The notes below the pieces were generated by a model. It had not been told where the DNA came from. It ran no database searches and saw only the letters and a list, made by a program, of their open reading frames with translations. From Candidatus Bathyarchaeota archaeon (GTDB lineage Archaea > Thermoproteota > Bathyarchaeia > TCS64), in the NCBI GenBank assembly GCA_014729945.1, contig WJJC01000052.1:1-21139 (forward strand): DNA of 21,139 nucleotides, written 5' to 3'. The position numbers and the translations under genes are program-made. Positions 15,424-21,139 of the stretch are shown one piece after another (position 1 is the stretch's first letter; every line of letters begins with the position of its first letter).

Positions 15424-18400
15424 ATGATCAAAGAATACTCGGAGACGCTCTACAAGATACTCTTCCAACACATAAGAGAAGCAATCATATTTCTCAACAA
15501 GACCACCATAATCAACGCAAACCAAGCAGCTCTTGATCTCTTCCAACTCACAGAAAAAGAACTCATCGGTAGAGAGATATATGAATTCACAGAAAACCCG
15601 GAGGAAGACATCCGACGAACTCAAAAAACATTACTAGGAGTCCCAGATAATCACACCACAACTATCCATACCCCTAGTGGAGAAAGAGAAATAGAGGTAC
15701 TATCTACGCCCCTCGACATTAATGGACTAACAAGTTATGCCCTATTAAGAGATGTAACCACGAGAAACAGACTTCAACGCGGGTACAAAGCCATATTCGA
15801 AAAAAGCCCGGACTTGATCCTCGTAACCAACCAAGGAGGAATAGTATTCATCAACCCTAAAGGGGTAGAATTTCTAGGGTTATCCAGTTCAGAGGAAGCA
15901 ATCGGTAAATCCACATTAAACTTCATCCACCCAGACTACCAAGAGCTGGCAAATCTATACGCGGCGGAGAGACGAGCAGGCGGTAACCCCCCAAGCCAAT
16001 ATAGATGTAAGATGTTACGAAAAGATGGAAAAGTATTGGACGTGGAGTTTCACGCCTCAAGAATAATCTGGGATGATGTGCCATCCAGCCTCACCATCGC
16101 CCGTGACATCAGTGAACAAGTACGACTGGAAGAAGAACTCAGAAAAAGCAATGAGTTATTAAAAGACTTCATAGACTCCGCCACAGATGCTTTCTCCATC
16201 CTCGACGGGGATATGCGCTACGTCATGGTAAACAACACTGAACTTGAATACACAGGGCGAAAAAGAGAAGAATATATAGGAAAACATATTCTTGATGTAT
16301 TCCCTGATCTTACTGATTCAGAACGATATGAGGGATACAAACGAGTATTAGAAACCGATGAACCAATCGAATACCTTGATGCACGAGATATACCCGAACG
16401 CGGTTTAAAACTGAACTTTAAGGCCTTTAAGGTAGGTGACTATCTCGGCATAGTTGGACGTGATGTCTCTGAACAGAAAAAACAAGAAGAATTACTAAGA
16501 CGAAATCGAGAACAGCTACGAGCCTTCATGGAGTCCGCCACAGACGGATTCCTTCTACTAGATAGCGACCTAAGAGTGAAAGAGGCCAGTCAAACATGGT
16601 TAACTCAGGCGGGTTTAACAAGAGAAGAAACAATTGGAAAAACCTTAATGGAGATGAATCCCGGGAACGATGTTAAGTCTCGATTAAATGCGTATAAAAA
16701 AGTAGCATCAACAGGTATCCCCATAGAGTTTAAACAGGTGCCCTCCCCCAGAGGAGACGACCGGGTCTTTAACCTCAAAGCTTTCAAGGCAGGGTCAGGC
16801 GTGGGGTTGATCTCACGTGATATAACTGAGGAAGTTGGATATAATAAGAGGCTTGAGCAATTACACAGGCTCTCAGATAGGTTATCAGCTGCAAACAGCA
16901 GACAGGAGATAGCTGATACCACAGTATCTGCAGTATCTCAAATCCTCGGTTGTAAACGAGTGTCATTCTCAACCATAGAAGAGGGCAAAATAGTCTTTCA
17001 TTCTGCGTATCCAGATCGAGTAATAGAAGAACTTTCCTTGGATAGGCCTAGTGTAATTACACGTGCTGTCAACAAAGGCACGCCTCAACTTGTACAAGAT
17101 ACATCTCTTGATTCAGACTATGTCGAAGGTACAAGGAAAAATGAACCGCCTTCATTATCCGAATACGCATATCCAATAAAGCTACATGGTAGACCCGTAG
17201 CAGTATTAAACATCGAGGAACCTACAAGAAAAGCTTTCACTGATCAAAAAATCAATCTAGTTTCTATCTTGTGTGACCATGTCTCAGCCGCTCTCCACAC
17301 CCAGAGCTATAGGGACAAACTTGAGAACATGCACAAGGGTGCAATACAACTATCCACTGCTGAGGCCCTTGAAGAAGTCTACGATATAACCCAAAATATT
17401 CTCATAGAGATTTTGAAATATCCTTGGGCTGGAATCGGAGAGGTAAAAGAAAACAAGATATACTACACGCGTTTCACAGGCGTAACACCCACAGGAGAAC
17501 CTATACTATCTCTAGATGAGAAAGGAGTAACCGTAAGAGCGGTCAAGACAGAATCAACGCAACTCGTAAAAGACACCCGACTTGACCCTGACTATGTGAG
17601 ACTAGAGGGTGTTGAGGAGTATAATTTCTCAGAGCTTGTAGTACCAGTAATCATCGACAATCAAGTTAAACTCATTATCAACCTTGAGAGTAGACAAGTA
17701 GATGACTTCGACGAGAATGATGTAAAACTGGTTGAACTCCTCGCAAACTATGTTGCATCAGCTATTCATGGCATCACAGCTATTAATGAGAGAAAAGGAT
17801 ACGAGGAACGGTTGAGATCTCTGAATCGGTTCGGAGCAGAGGTAGATACATGCACATCAATAAAAGAGATCGCAGAACTCACCATGGAATCTGTGCGCAG
17901 AATACTCCATCACAGTACCGGAGCCTTCGGCGTAGTAAAGAAAAACGTGATACACTTCATAGAATTAATGGGCCCCACAACCACCCCCACCATACCGCTC
18001 GACAAAGCCGGGATAACTACCCGCGCCGTAAACACAGGACTCACCCAATTAGTACCCGATGTAAGAGCGGACCAGAATTATATTAATGGACGAGTAGAGA
18101 ACGAAGAAACACTTTCAGAACTTGATGTCCCCATCATTGTGGATGGAGATTCAAAAGGAGTAATAAACCTAGAGAGCAGTAAACTAAACGCTTTTACCTC
18201 CCTCGATGCAAACCTCGTAGAGATAATGGCTGAACACGTGGCGGCGGCCATGAAAAACATTCAAGCAACAGAGGAGAAGCGTCGATATAGAGAGCAACTG
18301 GAGACGCTTCACAGACATTCCACCAAGTTGGTAGAAGCTGAAAACATTGATCAGGTTGCAGATATATCATTAAATGCCTTAAGAAACGTCTTTGGGTTCT

Positions 18401-20016
18401 CCTATGCTTCTTTCGGAGTAGTAAAAGGAGGCAGCTTAGAGTTTATTAAAGCATCTGGAGCAGAGGAATATACCTGTAACACACTCAGTCTAGATGGGCC
18501 TGGGGTAACGGTTAGATCGGTGAAGACGGGAAAAACCCAGTACGTAGAAGACACGCGACTCGATCCAGATTATCTTTCAGGATATTTCAATGAAGAAAAG
18601 GTTCATCTTTCAGACTTAGCTGTTCCAATAAAAGTAGACAACAAGGTAGTGGCCATACTTAACATAGAAGACACAGAGCTTCACGCCTTCAGTCAAGAAG
18701 ACATCCGACTTGTTGAGCTTCTCGTCAATCACATCGTATCAGCGTTACAGAGACTACGTGGATATGAGAAGAACCTAAGATACATCCAAAGTCTTGAGGC
18801 ATTACACAATCATGCACACAAACTAGCAATAGCCACAAGCTATGAGGAGATCGGTGAATCAACTTTCAGCATTCTAGAAAATATTCTGGGTTTTAAACAG
18901 GGTTCCTTTGATGTAATACAAGACGACTGCGTAAAAGCAGTATACGCCAAAGGCATTGACATTGAAGAGGTAACCACCCTGCCCATTGACGGATCCGGAG
19001 TAGTTGTAAGAGCTGTAAACACAGGAAAGTCTCAACTTGTCTGTGATACACGAATAGATCCTAATTATATAGAGGCTTATGTTGATGGTATTCAGACATT
19101 ATCTGAGCTAGCAGTCCCCGTGAAAGCCGATGGAAAAGTAGTTGCCGTAATTAATCTAGAGAACGTGTCAACCAATAGTTTCACAGATGGAGATAAAGTA
19201 CTGGTAGAAGTCATGGCCCAACACGTAGCATCAAACCTTGAACGTATGATGCGCGAAGAGGCTACGAGAGAAGCCGAGAGACAGATAATAATCGAACGAG
19301 AGAGAGCCGAACAAGCCAAACGATTAGAGGAGATGAAGACCAACTTCATCCGGACCGCAACTCATGAGATTAGAACCCCATTAACCAGTATCAAGGGATA
19401 CACCGAGTTAGCGAGCGCAAAGATAAACCCTGAAACCGACCCAAGCCTTGCTAAATACTTCTACGTTATCCAACGCAACACGGAGAGACTCGAAACCTTA
19501 ACACGGGATCTGCTGGACATTCAAAGAATAGAGTCAGGACGCATAGAACTTAATTTAAGAAAACTTCAACTCCAGGGCCTCGTTCAAAGGGCATGCACAG
19601 AGTTAAGACCCATTCTAGAATCCAAGGAACAAAGACTGGAATTACATGTGGAGGATGCTACAATCGTGGTCGATCCCACTCGTTTAATGCAGGTCTTGGT
19701 TAATCTCATTGATAACGCCTCAAAGTATAGCCCCAAAGGATCCAGAATACGGGTAAAGGCTGAAACCGTGAATGATGAGATAAAACTCTCTATTACGGAC
19801 GAGGGCGTTGGCCTCACCGAGGAGGACATTCCTAAACTGTTTAACCCCTTCCCAGACATCGAACGTCCAGTGGTTACTGAGAGGAGTGTAGGGCTCGGTT
19901 TGAGTATATGCAAGGGTATCATTGAGCTACATTGTGGGGAGATATGGGCTGAGTCTCGGGGCAGAAACAAAGGATCCACCTTTACGTTTACCTTACCTAC
20001 ATCTCAGTCTCCATAA
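15424..20016 (+). CDS. large soluble sensor histidine kinase with four PAS and five tandem GAF domains
   Basis: 1530 residues and no membrane segment, so a cytoplasmic sensor. Four PAS domains lie at about 8-115, 120-235, 245-355 and 365-475; the third and fourth are close relatives (FIDSATDAFSILD and FMESATDGFLLLD). Five GAF repeats start at about 477, 633, 797, 959 and 1124, each 156-165 residues, with a shared signature RAVxTGxTQLVxDTRxDPxY. A charged coiled coil (about 1275-1305) leads to the HisKA dimerisation helix with the phospho-acceptor H1314 in ATHEIRTPLTSIKGY. The ATP-binding domain follows, with N-box NLIDNASKYSPKG (N1427, N1431), DEGVGL and GLGLSICKG. Ligands of the GAF and PAS domains cannot be read; there is no phytochrome cysteine motif evident. 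GAGGGT lies about nine bases before the ATG. No receiver domain or response regulator is in the window, so its partner is elsewhere. Confidence 0.93.
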   Translation: MIKEYSETLYKILFQHIREAIIFLNKTTIINANQAALDLFQLTEKELIGREIYEFTENPEEDIRRTQKTLLGVPDNHTTTIHTPSGEREIEVLSTPLDINGLTSYALLRDVTTRNRLQRGYKAIFEKSPDLILVTNQGGIVFINPKGVEFLGLSSSEEAIGKSTLNFIHPDYQELANLYAAERRAGGNPPSQYRCKMLRKDGKVLDVEFHASRIIWDDVPSSLTIARDISEQVRLEEELRKSNELLKDFIDSATDAFSILDGDMRYVMVNNTELEYTGRKREEYIGKHILDVFPDLTDSERYEGYKRVLETDEPIEYLDARDIPERGLKLNFKAFKVGDYLGIVGRDVSEQKKQEELLRRNREQLRAFMESATDGFLLLDSDLRVKEASQTWLTQAGLTREETIGKTLMEMNPGNDVKSRLNAYKKVASTGIPIEFKQVPSPRGDDRVFNLKAFKAGSGVGLISRDITEEVGYNKRLEQLHRLSDRLSAANSRQEIADTTVSAVSQILGCKRVSFSTIEEGKIVFHSAYPDRVIEELSLDRPSVITRAVNKGTPQLVQDTSLDSDYVEGTRKNEPPSLSEYAYPIKLHGRPVAVLNIEEPTRKAFTDQKINLVSILCDHVSAALHTQSYRDKLENMHKGAIQLSTAEALEEVYDITQNILIEILKYPWAGIGEVKENKIYYTRFTGVTPTGEPILSLDEKGVTVRAVKTESTQLVKDTRLDPDYVRLEGVEEYNFSELVVPVIIDNQVKLIINLESRQVDDFDENDVKLVELLANYVASAIHGITAINERKGYEERLRSLNRFGAEVDTCTSIKEIAELTMESVRRILHHSTGAFGVVKKNVIHFIELMGPTTTPTIPLDKAGITTRAVNTGLTQLVPDVRADQNYINGRVENEETLSELDVPIIVDGDSKGVINLESSKLNAFTSLDANLVEIMAEHVAAAMKNIQATEEKRRYREQLETLHRHSTKLVEAENIDQVADISLNALRNVFGFSYASFGVVKGGSLEFIKASGAEEYTCNTLSLDGPGVTVRSVKTGKTQYVEDTRLDPDYLSGYFNEEKVHLSDLAVPIKVDNKVVAILNIEDTELHAFSQEDIRLVELLVNHIVSALQRLRGYEKNLRYIQSLEALHNHAHKLAIATSYEEIGESTFSILENILGFKQGSFDVIQDDCVKAVYAKGIDIEEVTTLPIDGSGVVVRAVNTGKSQLVCDTRIDPNYIEAYVDGIQTLSELAVPVKADGKVVAVINLENVSTNSFTDGDKVLVEVMAQHVASNLERMMREEATREAERQIIIERERAEQAKRLEEMKTNFIRTATHEIRTPLTSIKGYTELASAKINPETDPSLAKYFYVIQRNTERLETLTRDLLDIQRIESGRIELNLRKLQLQGLVQRACTELRPILESKEQRLELHVEDATIVVDPTRLMQVLVNLIDNASKYSPKGSRIRVKAETVNDEIKLSITDEGVGLTEEDIPKLFNPFPDIERPVVTERSVGLGLSICKGIIELHCGEIWAESRGRNKGSTFTFTLPTSQSP

Positions 20017-20113
20017 ACCAGTTACCTGATAACTTCTCAAACCTGTACAAAAAATCTATCCTAAGTTTATTAAAAACTGTTAGGGCCTCTTCAAGCAAAC
20101 TAGTAATTAATAA

Positions 20114-20254
20114 TTATTTAGCTCTCTTCTTAGATAATAGTTGGGGAACAAACGTAACCAGCAGTAGAATCATAGTCCAACCAATGAGGAAGAAGCCCAT
20201 AATCAAAAGGAAAGTATCAAACATCGTTAACACGTAATTATCGCGATAAGACAT
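20114..20254 (-). CDS. 46-residue single-pass membrane protein
   Basis: A short open frame between the kinase and the regulator genes, starting with ATG at 20252-20254 and ending with TAA at 20114-20116. It begins MSYRDNYVLTMFDTFLLIMG and continues with one strongly hydrophobic helix (about 14-38, with FFLIGWTMILLLVTFVPQ) and a basic tail, SKKRAK. The positive tail suggests the C-terminus faces the cytoplasm. It lies 60 bases after the stop of the winged-helix regulator on the same strand, so the two may be co-transcribed. No family is recognised. The clear hydrophobic-then-basic pattern in an otherwise non-coding gap supports a real small membrane protein, but length alone leaves doubt. Confidence 0.5.
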   Translation of the reverse strand: MSYRDNYVLTMFDTFLLIMGFFLIGWTMILLLVTFVPQLLSKKRAK

Positions 20255-20314
20255 AAACCTACCTACACACTTTAACACCAAGAAACCACTTAAGCATAAT
20301 AGTGAATTATCTCG

Positions 20315-21046
20315 TCAACGTAGATTTATGGCCCTTAATTTCTCCAAGACTTCCAACCCAATACCCGTTATCACATACTCTCCCTTCCTTCCACTCTGGG
20401 ACACCAGACCTGAATCCACAAGTTGCTCAATATGAAACGACAAATGGCCCCCACGCATATCCGTAACTTTAGACAACTCAGAGAATCCTGCACTACCCTG
20501 CCCTAGAGTTGCTATTATCCTGAGCCTCGCTTGATGGGATAATGGCTTGAGTACTCTATCAATCAATAAATCAACTTGTACTTTAGTAGAACCCTTTGTC
20601 TCTGATTCTTTTCCTATTATCTGCTTTAGATTCCTCTCCTGTTCAACAATCAGGTCCTTTAGATTCGAGTAACATGTCCTACAGGGTTTGGACTCAGCCT
20701 CATTTATCACGGATTGAATACTCGTTAATCTTTCATGAATCCTTTTAAAAACCTCATCTATACTCGGACTCTCAACGGAACCTAGGACCGTGTTTGCCTC
20801 GTTTTTAAACGTTTCAAGGCATTCCTGATTTCTGCTGCATTCCATATTAACGCATTTCTGGATAGAGTCCTTGAGATAACTCGATGCTTGGTTTGCGTAG
20901 ACCTTCATATGTTTCGAGGCTATTGCCTTCTCAACGCTTCCTATGCGTTGCTCCATTATGGCATCGGATATCCTGTTTATATCCACACGTAACTGGGTTA
21001 CTTCGTTTTTTAGTTCCTTTAGACTTACTTCCCCCAACACAATCAA
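20315..21046 (-). CDS. ArsR-like winged-helix regulator with N-terminal coiled coil and cysteine cluster
   Basis: 243 residues. The C-terminal 80 (about 163-243) form an ArsR-type winged helix: LKPLSHQARLRIIATLGQG, then SAGFSELSKVTDMRGGHLSF as the recognition region, and a wing ending SQSGRKGEYVITGIG. The first 150 residues are helical, with heptad-like stretches at about 7-40 and 95-145. They carry five cysteines, C65, C70, C76, C122 and C125; the last two form a CRTC pair. This could bind a metal or an iron-sulfur cluster, or act as a thiol switch; that is inference. The frame opens with TTG at 21046, and the GTG and TTG at codons 3 and 4 are alternatives. TATA-like TTAATATAG lies upstream. 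The 46-residue membrane protein follows on the same strand. Confidence 0.82.
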   Translation of the reverse strand: MIVLGEVSLKELKNEVTQLRVDINRISDAIMEQRIGSVEKAIASKHMKVYANQASSYLKDSIQKCVNMECSRNQECLETFKNEANTVLGSVESPSIDEVFKRIHERLTSIQSVINEAESKPCRTCYSNLKDLIVEQERNLKQIIGKESETKGSTKVQVDLLIDRVLKPLSHQARLRIIATLGQGSAGFSELSKVTDMRGGHLSFHIEQLVDSGLVSQSGRKGEYVITGIGLEVLEKLRAINLR

Positions 21047-21139
21047 GTATATTTTTCTTACCTAAATCTATATTAACCTTCCCTCCTTGATAGTATTTTG
21101 ATAATTATGCCTAGAAAAAACATACTATACTTCACTCAA

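Noticed and set aside
15299..15427. A 42-codon plus-strand frame ending in an ATGA overlap with the kinase start codon
   Set aside because: The peptide is low-quality polar sequence, and the stretch contains the likely TATA-like elements of the kinase promoter. There is no Shine-Dalgarno sequence. The overlap is probably chance.
15424..20016. Phytochrome-type or cyclic-nucleotide-binding GAF domains
   Set aside because: I could not find a chromophore-binding cysteine motif or the NKxnFx3DE motif of cyclic-nucleotide GAF domains, so no ligand class is claimed.

Overview
The window looks like a chromosomal segment of an archaeon. Several genes have a TATA-like box about 25-35 bases before the start codon and almost no leader (the elongation-factor-like gene, the SAM hydrolase gene, the cystathionine-lyase-type gene). 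TTG and GTG starts are frequent. The gene families (stand-alone Lrp ligand-binding domain, SAM hydroxide adenosyltransferase, zinc-ribbon protein, winged-helix regulator with a coiled coil) are typical of archaea. Lineage cannot be fixed from the sequence; an uncultured sediment-type lineage such as Bathyarchaeia or an Asgard group is a guess. No rRNA, tRNA, CRISPR array, insertion sequence or phage gene was found.

Left part (1-4160): mostly minus-strand housekeeping and small genes. These are the first codons of an HD/RelA-SpoT-like hydrolase cut by the window edge, a secreted C-terminally anchored surface protein interrupted by an in-frame TAA, a 79-residue RAM domain, a DUF1508 protein, a plus-strand elongation-factor-domain protein, a SAM hydrolase whose catalytic His is Asp, a nitroreductase, and a small basic protein of unknown function.

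Middle part (4381-9426): a divergently arranged catabolic cluster with somewhat higher GC. Leftward run a class III aminotransferase and a beta-keto acid cleavage enzyme (BKACE). Rightward run a carnitine-dehydrogenase-like 3-hydroxyacyl dehydrogenase and both subunits of a glutaconate-type CoA-transferase. Together they suggest oxidation or transamination of a beta-hydroxy or beta-amino acid to a beta-keto acid, cleavage with acetyl-CoA to acetoacetate plus a new acyl-CoA, and CoA recycling. The cleavage enzyme is broken by at least four frame changes, yet every catalytic motif can still be read.

Right part (9436-21046): a zinc-ribbon protein, a PLP C-S lyase with a candidate operator at its promoter, an Lrp/AsnC regulator, a P2A-type calcium ATPase, a small roadblock-like protein, a very large soluble histidine kinase (four PAS and five tandem GAF domains), an unannotated 46-residue membrane protein, and a coiled-coil winged-helix regulator with five cysteines. 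The last two form a probable transcription unit. The kinase has no response regulator beside it.
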